9,015 nt of DNA, from assembly GCA_007128865.1 (NCBI GenBank), contig SKWP01000353.1, positions 1-9,015 of the forward strand, read 5' to 3'. Made by a program: the position numbers and the translations under genes. How positions within the stretch are numbered: the stretch's first letter is position 1; every line of letters begins with the position of its first letter. Below are positions 1-6,457 of this stretch, in pieces. Source of the DNA: Paracoccaceae bacterium. Its GTDB lineage: Bacteria > Pseudomonadota > Alphaproteobacteria > Rhodobacterales > Rhodobacteraceae. Below the pieces are notes generated by a model, which was given only the letters and a program-made list of their open reading frames with translations, did not search any database and was not told where the DNA came from.

Positions 1-686
1 GCGCGCAGAAATGCCGCCCGACGGTCTTCGGCCAGGGCCTCGGCTTCGGGGTCGCGCCCCCAGAGACCGGCCTGCCATTCCTCATCCACACGGCACAGCG
101 ACCAAAGCGATTCGGGGGCATCCATCTGCCGCGCGACGGCAAGCCCGATCACCAGCGAACCGCCGAGCGTCACCAGCTCGTGCAGCGCCGCGAGTTCGAA
201 ATCATCGGCCTCGTCCACCACCCGGCGCATGGCGGCCAGGGCGGGCTGCGGCTGGGATACATGCATGACCCCGGTCGTTACCCGCAGGCGGGCCCCGCAG
301 GAACGCGCCAGCCAGTCCAGCAGCGGATCCCACGCGGCGGCCTGACGGGCCACAAGCCCGCCCGGCTGGGCAGCACGATAGCAAAGCAGGTCGGTTTCGC
401 CATGCGCGGCAATCGTTTCGCGGACATGCGCGCGGTTGTCGGCCACGGTATCGATGGCCGAATTCGCCATGCGTGTCAGCGGCAGCCTTTCGGGGGCAAG
501 GACTTCGGGCTGGTCATCCCATTCGGCGGCAATCGCGCCGGCCAGCGCCCTGGCCGGCAGCACCATGCGCCGCCGCAGCGGGGTTGTCAGCGGACGGCCG
601 TCCAGCGTCACCAGATGCCCGTCGCCACCGGGCAGCGGCGCCACCGCGACGGACTTCCAGAAGCGTTTGCGCTGCCAGCCGCTCAT
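1..686 (-). CDS. ATP12-family F1F0-ATPase assembly chaperone, C-terminus cut by the window edge
   Basis: The 228 visible codons read as an ATP12-family protein (the family of the mitochondrial chaperone that holds F1 alpha subunit before assembly; alphaproteobacteria keep homologues). Recognisable stretches are LDGRPLTTPLRRRMVLP near residues 28-44, AIAAEWDDQPE just after, LPLTRMANSAIDTV around 69-82, and the late acidic/aromatic part ESLWSLCRVDEEWQAGLWG. The family usually runs to about 235-260 residues, so only a short C-terminal tail should be missing past position 1. The ATG at 686-684 shares bases with the TGA stop of the upstream pseudouridine synthase (ATGA overlap), which fixes the start and implies translational coupling. 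The protein should act in the cytoplasm. Confidence in the family is high; the role in bacterial ATP synthase assembly is inferred from mitochondrial homologues. Confidence 0.88.
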   Translation of the reverse strand, partial: MSGWQRKRFWKSVAVAPLPGGDGHLVTLDGRPLTTPLRRRMVLPARALAGAIAAEWDDQPEVLAPERLPLTRMANSAIDTVADNRAHVRETIAAHGETDLLCYRAAQPGGLVARQAAAWDPLLDWLARSCGARLRVTTGVMHVSQPQPALAAMRRVVDEADDFELAALHELVTLGGSLVIGLAVARQMDAPESLWSLCRVDEEWQAGLWGRDPEAEALAEDRRAAFLR

Positions 687-1738
687 CCGGCCTCGACAAA
701 CGGGTCTTCGGGCACATCGCCCTCGCGCCAGTCGAAGGCAGCCCAGCTGCGTGCCATGTGCTCGGGCAGCGGTGCGGTGAAATGCAACGCCTTGCCGGTC
801 ACCGGATGGGCCAGCCACAGCGCCCGCGCATGCAGATGCAGCTTGCGGCTGATCGCACCGCCAAGGCTGGCGCCCCAGCCGTCGCCGGGGTTCTCCTGAC
901 CGGAACCGCCGTATTTCCCGTCTCCGACGATCGGGTGTCCGATTTCGGCCATATGGGCGCGCAGCTGGTGGGTGCGCCCGGTCACCGGCCGCAATGCCAC
1001 CCAGGCCGCACGGCTGCCCAGCCGTTCGAGCACCGCATAATCGGTCCGGGCCGGTTTGGCGCCTTCGGTATCGGCGACCCGGTCGGGATGGATGCAGCGC
1101 ATCCGTTCGCCCTCGCCCGAGGCGCCGCGCCCGGGCGCCTTGACCAGACCATAGCGGATCGTGCCCATGGCCGGGTGCGGCACCCCGGCAACGGCGGCCC
1201 AGTAGAGCTTGCGGGTGCTGCGATCCCTGAACGCCTCGGACAGCCGGCGGGCCACCCGCGGCGTGCGCGCCAGAAGCAGCAGGCCGGATGTATCCTTGTC
1301 CAGCCGGTGTACCAGCACCGGGCGGTCCTTGTAGCCGAACATCAGTTCGCGGGTCAGCCCGTCAACATGCCGGTGCCCCTGACCGCTGCCGCCCTGACTG
1401 GGCAGGCCGGGGGGCTTGTTCAGGACGATCAGGTGTTCGTCCTTCCACAGCACCGCGGCGCGGATCATCGCCGCATCGGCATCCGAAGGCACCGCCGCCG
1501 ACAGGGCGGGCGGCACCGGGGGCGGGGCAACATCGGGCAGGGGCGGGATGCGCACCGTCTGCCCGCCGGCAAGGCGCGCATTCGCCCGTGCCCGTGCACC
1601 GTCGAGCCGGACCTCGCCCTTGCGGCACATCCGTTCGATCATGCCCTGACCCAGTTGCGGAAACCGTTTCCGCAGCCAGCGGTCAAGCCGCATGTCGGCT
1701 TCGTCGCCGGATACCTGAAGATGCTGAACGCCGCTCAT
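683..1738 (-). CDS. rluC: RluC/RluD-type 23S rRNA pseudouridine synthase
   Basis: A 351-residue RluA-family enzyme that isomerises uridine to pseudouridine in RNA, most likely at the 23S rRNA sites modified by RluC. An N-terminal S4 RNA-binding domain covers about residues 14-65 (MRLDRWLRKRFPQLGQGMIE, then RKGEVRLDG). The catalytic domain begins near residue 90. It carries HRLDKDTSG at 144-152 with the nucleophile Asp147, and GRTHQLRAH at 254-262. The start is the ATG at 1738, not an ATG 36 bases upstream. It gives a protein that opens right before the S4 domain, and AAGGAAG lies five bases before it. It lies 32 bases after the rarA stop and overlaps the ATP12 gene by ATGA, so the three probably form one transcript. 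RluC against RluD specificity cannot be settled from motifs alone. Confidence 0.9.
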   Translation of the reverse strand: MSGVQHLQVSGDEADMRLDRWLRKRFPQLGQGMIERMCRKGEVRLDGARARANARLAGGQTVRIPPLPDVAPPPVPPALSAAVPSDADAAMIRAAVLWKDEHLIVLNKPPGLPSQGGSGQGHRHVDGLTRELMFGYKDRPVLVHRLDKDTSGLLLLARTPRVARRLSEAFRDRSTRKLYWAAVAGVPHPAMGTIRYGLVKAPGRGASGEGERMRCIHPDRVADTEGAKPARTDYAVLERLGSRAAWVALRPVTGRTHQLRAHMAEIGHPIVGDGKYGGSGQENPGDGWGASLGGAISRKLHLHARALWLAHPVTGKALHFTAPLPEHMARSWAAFDWREGDVPEDPFVEAG

Positions 1739-1770
1739 GGCCGCTTCCTTTTCCCGCCCTTGGCAGGATG

Positions 1771-3105
1771 TCAACCGTCAGGCTGCCGCCGCGCCCGCAG
1801 CTTTGCGAACCAAGAAAGCCGCTTGGACAATTCGCGTTCGAAGCCGCGTTCGGGCGGCGCGTAGAACACCGGCCGCTTCATGCCCTCGGGGAAATAGTCC
1901 TGCCCCGAAAACCCGTCAGGGGCATCATGGTCATAGGCATAGCCTTCGCCATAGCCCTGTTCCTTCATCAGCCGGGTCGGCGCGTTCAGGATATGCCGTG
2001 GCGGCGGGTTCGAGCCGCTGGCCCTGGCACTGCGCGCGGCGGCCTTCCAGGCGACATAGGCGGCATTCGACTTGGGCGCCAGCGCCAGATAGATCACCGC
2101 CTGAGCCAGCGCCAGCTCGCCCTCGGGTGATCCGATCCGTTCGTAGGTTTCCCATCCCTGCAGGCACACCGCCTGCGCCTGCGGGTCGGCCAGCCCGATA
2201 TCCTCCACCGCCATGCGGGTCAGCCGCCGCGCCAGATAGCGCGGATCCTCGCCGCCCTCCAGCATCCGCGCGAACCAGTAGAGCGCGGCGTCGGGGTCCG
2301 AGCCGCGCACCGACTTGTGCAGGGCCGAAATCAGATTGTAATGGGCATCGCCAGACTTGTCGTACTGCGCCGCCCGCCGCGAAAGCCGCGCGGTCAGGGC
2401 CGCGGTGTCGAGCTTTTCGGAACCCTTCCAGGCCGCAACCTGCTCGATCAGGTTCAGCGCCGCGCGGCCGTCGCCATCGGCCATTTCCAGCAACGCCTCG
2501 CGCGCCTCGCCGGTCAACGGCAGCGGCCGGCCCAGGGCAGCTTCGGCGCGCTGGGCGAGCCGTTCCAGATCGGCAAGGGTCAGCCGGCCCAGCACGATGA
2601 CCTGCGCCCGGCTCAGCAGCGCGGCATTCAGCTCGAAACTCGGGTTTTCGGTGGTGGCGCCCACCAGAACGATGGTGCCATCCTCCATATGCGGCAGGAA
2701 ACCGTCCTGCTGGGCCTTGTTGAAACGGTGGATTTCGTCCACGAACAGCAGCGTGCCGCCACCGGCCTCGCGGCGCAGCCTTGCCGCCTCGAACACCTTT
2801 CGCAGATCGGCAACGCCGGTAAAGATGGCGCTGATCTGGACGAAATGCAGCCGCGCCTGCCCGGCCAGAAGCCGTGCGATCGTGGTCTTGCCAACCCCGG
2901 GCGGCCCCCACAGGATGAGCGACGAAAGACTGCCGGCCGCCAGCATCGCCCCCAGCGGGCCATCGGGCGAAAGCACCGCGTCCTGCCCCACCACCTCGGC
3001 CAGCGTCGCCGGGCGCAGCCGGTCGGCCAGCGGCCGTGCAGCGGGCTCGCGGCCGCTGGCGGGGCGGTCGGCAGGGTGCGGGGCGCGGTCGAACAGGTCG
3101 GGCAT
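1771..3105 (-). CDS. rarA: Replication-associated recombination protein A (RarA/MgsA AAA+ ATPase)
   Basis: A 444-residue AAA+ ATPase of the RarA/MgsA/Mgs1 (WRNIP1) family, which acts at stalled replication forks with SSB. Walker A GPPGVGKT is at 67-74 and Walker B LLFVDEIHRFNK at about 119-130 (Asp123, Glu124). Sensor 1 GATTENPSF is at 149-157, and LLSR with a likely arginine finger at Arg166. The C-terminal MgsA clamp-loader-like tetramerisation part is clear from YDKSGDAHYNLISALHKS onward (about residue 248) and IGSPEGELALAQAVIYLA. Length is normal for the family. I chose the ATG at 3105 (MPDLFDRAP) because homologues begin with a similar LFD motif just before RPLADRLRP; the region upstream has no conserved residues. 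No strong Shine-Dalgarno is visible there. First gene of the rarA-rluC-ATP12 run. Confidence 0.94.
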   Translation of the reverse strand: MPDLFDRAPHPADRPASGREPAARPLADRLRPATLAEVVGQDAVLSPDGPLGAMLAAGSLSSLILWGPPGVGKTTIARLLAGQARLHFVQISAIFTGVADLRKVFEAARLRREAGGGTLLFVDEIHRFNKAQQDGFLPHMEDGTIVLVGATTENPSFELNAALLSRAQVIVLGRLTLADLERLAQRAEAALGRPLPLTGEAREALLEMADGDGRAALNLIEQVAAWKGSEKLDTAALTARLSRRAAQYDKSGDAHYNLISALHKSVRGSDPDAALYWFARMLEGGEDPRYLARRLTRMAVEDIGLADPQAQAVCLQGWETYERIGSPEGELALAQAVIYLALAPKSNAAYVAWKAAARSARASGSNPPPRHILNAPTRLMKEQGYGEGYAYDHDAPDGFSGQDYFPEGMKRPVFYAPPERGFERELSKRLSWFAKLRARRQPDG

Positions 3106-3194
3106 GGCGGCCAGTTTCGCCGATCCCGCGCGCCGGCACAATCGGGGCTGCGGGGCGGATGATGCCGAATCTGCCGGCTCGGTTCGCAAAGCAC

Positions 3195-3212
3195 GGGCGG
3201 CGGCGCCCGCCC
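3195..3212 (-). terminator. Possible GC hairpin after the His-rich gene
   Basis: GGGCGG at 3195-3200 can pair with CCGCCC at 3207-3212 around a six-base loop, beginning three bases past the stop of the minus-strand gene. Read on the minus strand it is followed by GTGCTTTG, so the T-tract is poor. It may end the sigma-factor operon before rarA, but a 109-base gap with no obvious rarA promoter leaves read-through possible. Confidence 0.35.
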
Positions 3213-3214
3213 GA

Positions 3215-3940
3215 TCAGCCCAGCGCGGCGCGGATACGGTCGGTCTGCGCCTTCGGGTCTATGTCGATCTCGGTGACGGTCTCGAAGGTACGGTCATCAA
3301 GCGTGTCGCGTTCCGGATACTGCTGCCGTCGTCCGGCGATCACCGCGTCGCGCGCCAGCACCAGCGCTTTCACCTGCGGCCGGAACAGCCGCATCATGGC
3401 GGTGATCCAGCGGTTGGTCGGCCAGGACGGGTTGGCGTGGTCGATCTCGAAGCGGTCGATCATCGCCACCACGTCTTCGGCCGCATACCATGTTTCGCCC
3501 GTCACCCAGCGGTTGGTGGTGAACATCCGGGTCGGAAAGCCGCGCTTGTCCATCGAGATGGCGACGATATGGGCCAGCGCCTTTTCCCCCGAAGGCCAGT
3601 CGCGACCGGCATTCTCGGGCGCCGGCCGCACCCCCGGCGGCATGCCCGCGGCGCGCAGGAAGGTGTGGAAATGCCCGTGCTCGCCACCGCGATGGGCGTG
3701 ATAATAGTACTGGGCGTGGCTGTCGCGGTCATAGACATCGCCCTTGGGGTAATGGTTGAGCCGGATGAACTGGCCCTGCCCGCGCAAGACCTCGCCCACA
3801 ACGTTCAGCCCGCCGCGGGCCAGCACCCGGTGGCATTCCGCCACCTCTTCGCCGGCAGCCAGCATGGCGCGCAACTCGGCGCGCGACAGCCCGGACAGAT
3901 CGGGCTCGTCGATGCGCAGCAGGGCAGCTTCCTCAGTCAA
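3215..3940 (-). CDS. Conserved His-rich protein of unknown function, third gene of the sigma-factor operon
   Basis: A 241-residue soluble protein with no signal peptide or membrane segment. I do not recognise a characterised function; it looks like a conserved proteobacterial family of unknown function (possibly DUF6969, from memory, unconfirmed). The most distinctive part is residues 63-96: HYPKGDVYD, then HAQYYYHAHRGGEHGHFHTFLR in two pieces, with His63, 75, 81, 83, 88, 90 and 92. The HAH and EHGHFH clusters look like a metal site. A second dense patch, NRWVTGETWYAAEDV followed by a PSWPTNRWITAMMRLF-like run, lies at 143-186. The start is a TTG at 3940-3938, supported by GGAGG at 3952-3948 exactly seven bases ahead; no in-frame ATG fits as well. 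It overlaps the nrsF gene by eight bases, so it is almost certainly co-translated with the sigma and anti-sigma genes. A role in metal or redox stress is inferred only from that context. Confidence 0.82.
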   Translation of the reverse strand: MTEEAALLRIDEPDLSGLSRAELRAMLAAGEEVAECHRVLARGGLNVVGEVLRGQGQFIRLNHYPKGDVYDRDSHAQYYYHAHRGGEHGHFHTFLRAAGMPPGVRPAPENAGRDWPSGEKALAHIVAISMDKRGFPTRMFTTNRWVTGETWYAAEDVVAMIDRFEIDHANPSWPTNRWITAMMRLFRPQVKALVLARDAVIAGRRQQYPERDTLDDRTFETVTEIDIDPKAQTDRIRAALG

Positions 3941-4586
3941 GACGATGCCTCCAGTTCAACAGACGCCCCCCCACCAGCCCGCCCAGCGCCGCCAGCAGCG
4001 CGACCGAGCCGAACTGCCAGATCAGCACCATCAGTCCGGCATCCTCGGTATGAAACAGCCGCAACCCGAAGCTGCCCACCGCCGCCGCCGCCAGTGCAGC
4101 CAGAAACAGCGCCAGCCGCGGCGCCACGGGCGCACCGCGCCGCAGCATAACCACCATGGCGACGGCCGGAACCGACCCGATCATGGCGATGTAGAACAGG
4201 CATTCCGGGTCCGGCGTCACGCGCAGCCCTTCCGCCCCGAGCGCCAGCCAGTCGCGCACGCAGCCCAGCCCCAGCGAAGCGACCCAGGCCGCCCCCGGTA
4301 CCGCCGGCAACCAGATCAGCCGACGGTCGATGCCCGGCACCACCGCGGCAAAGGCGGCCACCGCGGCCGCAACCGCCGTGGCAAGGGCGGCAAACTGTTC
4401 CAGCAGGTAACGCGACGAACCAAGCTGCTCCACCAGATCGGCGCGCGGCGAGATCACCAGCACCATCGCCACCATGAACGGCAGCGCGATGGCCAGCCAG
4501 AGGGCGGCGCGCAGCGGCGGCGCGGCCAGCGGACGCACCGGCCGGGCATCCCGGGCCAGACGTTCGATCAGCTCATCGGTCCGCAT
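3933..4586 (-). CDS. nrsF: NrsF/DUF1109-family membrane anti-sigma factor
   Basis: A 217-residue integral inner-membrane protein of the NrsF (DUF1109) family, which holds a cognate ECF sigma factor inactive. The N-terminal cytoplasmic piece MRTDELIERLARDARPV (1-17) is typical and is the likely sigma-contacting part. Six hydrophobic segments follow at roughly 26-46, 62-84, 90-108, 130-148, 156-176 and 183-208. Only two cysteines are present, Cys109 (LGLGCVRDW) and Cys129 (PDPECLFY), flanking the loop between helices three and four. Conserved cysteines of the Caulobacter homologue are reported to be needed for the response to dichromate, so these are candidate sensors here. The ATG lies inside the end of the sigma gene (14-base overlap), and the stop overlaps the next gene by eight bases. 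Together these indicate a coupled sigma/anti-sigma/partner operon. Confidence 0.92.
   Translation of the reverse strand: MRTDELIERLARDARPVRPLAAPPLRAALWLAIALPFMVAMVLVISPRADLVEQLGSSRYLLEQFAALATAVAAAVAAFAAVVPGIDRRLIWLPAVPGAAWVASLGLGCVRDWLALGAEGLRVTPDPECLFYIAMIGSVPAVAMVVMLRRGAPVAPRLALFLAALAAAAVGSFGLRLFHTEDAGLMVLIWQFGSVALLAALGGLVGGRLLNWRHRLD
3948..3952 (-). promoter_or_regulatory. Ribosome binding site that decides the TTG start
   Basis: GGAGG read on the minus strand, seven bases before the TTG at 3940. It lies inside the end of the nrsF gene and is the main reason for accepting a TTG start for the downstream His-rich protein. Confidence 0.7.
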
Positions 4587-5187
4587 CGTCGCTTCCTCTC
4601 AACAGGCTCCGCAGACGCCGTGTCGCGCGGTGCATCGCCACCTTCAGCGCGGTCACCGAAGTACCGCTTTCCGCCGAAGCCTCGGCCAGGGTCAGCTGCC
4701 GCAGACGCAAGAGCCGCACCGCCGCGCGTTCCGACGGGCTCAGCCCTGCCAGCGCATCGCGCACGGCCAGGAAATCCACCACCTTGTCGGCATGGTTATT
4801 CGCCTCGAACGCGTCGAAGGTTTCGGCCTGAGCGCCAAATTCCAGATCGAGCGCCGCGCGCCGCCCGAACCGCCGCGCCTGATCGGCGATGCGGTTGCGC
4901 GCTATGGCAACGATCCACGGCATGAAGGGCCGCGACGGGTCATAGCTGGCGCGGGCAAGATGCAGCGAAAGCAGGATATCCTGCACCAGATCCTCGACAT
5001 CCTCGGGCGAAAGATAGGGCGCGCGCCTTCGCACCACACGGCGCATCAACGTGGCGAGTTCGGCAAGCAGGGTCCGGTAGGCAGCGCCATCGCCGGCCTG
5101 ACCGGCCTGCATCAGACCCGCCAGCCGATCCGGCTGCGCCTGCTGCCGGCCGTCACCGTCCTGGCCGGGTTGATCTGGTCCGTCCAC
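4573..5187 (-). CDS. ECF-family RNA polymerase sigma factor paired with NrsF (SigF-like)
   Basis: A group IV (extracytoplasmic function) sigma factor, 204 residues from the chosen start. Region 2 spans about residues 35-105, with EDLVQDILLSLHLARASYD (62-83) and FMPWIVAIARNRIADQARR. Region 4 covers about 145-195 with LSPSERAAVRLLRLRQLTL and a helix-turn-helix ending SGTSVTALKVAMHRATRRLR. It directs polymerase to stress promoters when released by the membrane anti-sigma encoded next (14-base overlap). The GTG at 5187 is preferred because GGGAGG at 5199-5194 sits six bases before it. The ATG at 5244 in the same frame would add 19 low-complexity residues and has no good ribosome site. The frame stays open much further upstream, but only antisense to the Cys-rich gene. 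The NrsF pairing makes it a functional match for Caulobacter SigF; the target specificity is inferred. Confidence 0.92.
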   Translation of the reverse strand: MDGPDQPGQDGDGRQQAQPDRLAGLMQAGQAGDGAAYRTLLAELATLMRRVVRRRAPYLSPEDVEDLVQDILLSLHLARASYDPSRPFMPWIVAIARNRIADQARRFGRRAALDLEFGAQAETFDAFEANNHADKVVDFLAVRDALAGLSPSERAAVRLLRLRQLTLAEASAESGTSVTALKVAMHRATRRLRSLLRGSDDADR

Positions 5188-5193
5188 AGCCCG

Positions 5194-5199
5194 CCTCCC
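5194..5199 (-). promoter_or_regulatory. Ribosome binding site supporting the GTG start of the sigma factor
   Basis: GGGAGG on the minus strand, six bases before the GTG at 5187. It is far better than anything ahead of the ATG at 5244 and decides the start choice. Confidence 0.6.
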
Positions 5200-5288
5200 G
5201 TCGCTTCGGTCCTGTGCCGGGACCGGCCGTGCTGTCAAGGCCATGATGCCCGTGTTGCGCGCCGGGCGAAAAAAACCCGCACACAGGC

Positions 5289-5314
5289 GTAACCCCGCCG
5301 GCCCGGCGCCGGAA
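5289..5314 (+). promoter_or_regulatory. Candidate SigF/NrsF-type ECF promoter for the Cys-rich P460 gene
   Basis: GTAACC at 5289-5294 is followed after exactly 16 bases by GGAA at 5311-5314 (then ATAAC). From memory, the promoter motif reported for Caulobacter SigF is GTAACC-N16-CGAA, so this is a full -35 match and three of four bases at -10. Transcription would start near 5320, giving a leader of roughly 95 bases before the ATG at 5417. I found no GGTTAC (the same -35 on the other strand) between 5188 and 5416, so the sigma gene itself does not obviously carry this site. The site lies in the 229-base divergent gap between the sigma gene and the P460 gene. Confidence 0.55.
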
Positions 5315-5416
5315 ATAACATGCAGGTGAGGCGCAGCTTTTGCCGTGGATGCACGGCCCTGCGCCTTGCGGGCAGCCATCCGGCTGTTGCCGGTGCGACC
5401 ACAGGGAGGTAAAGAC

Positions 5417-6457
5417 ATGAATTCGCTACGCAAGATGCTCTGGACAACCACGCTCATTCCGCTCGGCATGGGGGTTGTCGCCATCGGGGCCGGGCCGCTG
5501 TTGCCGGCGGCAGGCGACCGCGCAACAGGCTGGCTGCCGGCCGCGGCGCATGCCAATTCGGGCGGCTGTGCCGCGGCCTGCGCGCCCTGCAACCCCTGCG
5601 CGGCCGATAATCCCTGCGCCGCCGAAAACCCCTGCGCCGCCGCCTGCGGGCCATGTGGACCCTGCGGCCCCTGTGACCCCTGTGGCCCCTGTGGCCCGTG
5701 CGGCGCCCATGCCGGGCCGGCGACGGGTTGCTTCATTCCCGGGCTGCAGGATGCCGCTTGCGGGCCCTGCAACCCCTGCGCGGCAGATTGCGGGCCCTGC
5801 AACCCCTGTGCCGCCGCCGATCCCTGCGCGGCCGAAAACCCCTGCGCCGCGGCCAACCCCTGCGCGGCAGCCTGCGGGCCATGCGGCCCTTGCGGGCCGT
5901 GCGGGCCATGTGCCGCGGCCGACATGCCCGAGGCGACAGAGGCAGAGCTTCAGGCGCTTTACGACTGCCTGCTCGACACGCTGCGGGCCGAACGCGACGG
6001 CACCGGTGTCATGGCCGCATCCTGGCTCAGCAGCGACCGCCCCGAGGCGCGCGACTTCCTCGACTGGGAGAATGTCGCCACCGCGCCCTACCCCTCGGCG
6101 ACCCACGGCTGGCGATTTGCCACCAATCACGCCAACGCCATCGGGCTCGAACCCTATGAACGCTATGAACAGATCGGGGCAATGCCGGCGGGCGGCATCG
6201 TGGCCAAGCCCACCTTCACCATCTCGCCGCGCGGCGAGGCGCTGCTCGGGCCTCTCTTCCTGATGGAAAAGGCCGCATCCGGCAGCCTGCCGGACAGCAA
6301 CGACTGGATCTATACCACGATCAACCCCGACGGCAGCCTGATGGGGCGAACCGGCGGCACCAACGGCGGAATGATGCGGTTCTGCGCCGATTGCCACATG
6401 GCGATGGGCCATGACAGCGATGACCTGACCTTCCTGCCCGAAGAGTTGCGACGCTAG
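5417..6457 (+). CDS. Exported Cys-rich repeat protein fused to a cytochrome P460-like haem domain
   Basis: A 346-residue protein. Residues 1-46 form a long export signal: RK at 5-6, a hydrophobic run at about 8-31, and PAAAHA at 41-46 with likely cleavage after AHA. Residues 51-165 hold 28 cysteines in CGPC, NPC and NPCAAE units. Residues about 170-346 resemble the cytochrome P460 domain: [35 protein letters not shown], and one haem c site CADCH at 323-327. P460-family proteins bind haem covalently in the periplasm and include hydroxylamine- or NO-related enzymes and cytochromes c'-beta. No close match to an enzyme with known substrate can be claimed. The ATG has GGGAGG at 5404-5409, seven bases ahead. 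The gene is divergent from an ECF sigma operon and preceded by a matching promoter, so it is probably a target of that sigma. Metal or thiol buffering by the Cys part is inference. Confidence 0.88.
   Translation: MNSLRKMLWTTTLIPLGMGVVAIGAGPLLPAAGDRATGWLPAAAHANSGGCAAACAPCNPCAADNPCAAENPCAAACGPCGPCGPCDPCGPCGPCGAHAGPATGCFIPGLQDAACGPCNPCAADCGPCNPCAAADPCAAENPCAAANPCAAACGPCGPCGPCGPCAAADMPEATEAELQALYDCLLDTLRAERDGTGVMAASWLSSDRPEARDFLDWENVATAPYPSATHGWRFATNHANAIGLEPYERYEQIGAMPAGGIVAKPTFTISPRGEALLGPLFLMEKAASGSLPDSNDWIYTTINPDGSLMGRTGGTNGGMMRFCADCHMAMGHDSDDLTFLPEELRR
5567..5911 (+). repeat. In-frame Cys-codon repeat region encoding two related CGPC/NPCAA blocks
   Basis: Short units built on TGCGGGCCC, AACCCCTGCGC and GCCGAAAACCCC recur here and encode residues 51-165 of the P460 fusion. 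Two long blocks are related. Residues 55-95 and 125-165 both read C-x-P-C-N-P-C-AA-x, then x-P-C-AAE-NPC, then AAACGPC and a run of GPC triplets. A less repetitive linker (about 96-114, with a single Cys105) and an extra [10 protein letters not shown] unit (115-124) separate them. The second block has one more NPCAA unit and a shorter GPC run. Wobble bases differ between copies, so selection rather than a very recent expansion is keeping the protein pattern. Confidence 0.8.

Noticed and set aside
180..2600. Several long plus-strand frames over the ATP12, rluC and rarA genes.
   Set aside because: Low-complexity Arg/Pro/Ala translations without motifs, lying opposite genes with clear catalytic motifs.
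3106..3214. The gap before rarA searched for a promoter.
   Set aside because: No convincing -35/-10 pair and no clear ribosome site ahead of the ATG at 3105; left unannotated apart from the weak hairpin.
5210..5238. A perfect TTGACA (5238-5233, minus strand) as a sigma-70 -35 for the sigma gene.
   Set aside because: At 17 bases the -10 position reads ACAGGA, which shares essentially nothing with TATAAT, and no better hexamer is at acceptable spacing.
5567..5911. The repetitive stretch considered as a CRISPR array or non-coding tandem repeat.
   Set aside because: Units are short, imperfect, without spacers, and stay in frame inside a protein with signal peptide and haem domain.
5567..5911. 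The Cys region considered as a bufferin-type (DUF2282) or other MNIO-modified peptide.
   Set aside because: No EGKCG-type motif and no DUF692 or partner gene in the window; only the link to an NrsF-type sigma system is shared.
5245..5925. Upstream extension of the sigma-factor frame, reading as Gly-Pro-Gln-Ala repeats on the minus strand.
   Set aside because: It is the antisense of the Cys-codon repeat of the P460 gene, so the repeats are a shadow. The GTG at 5187 with GGGAGG ahead is a much better start.
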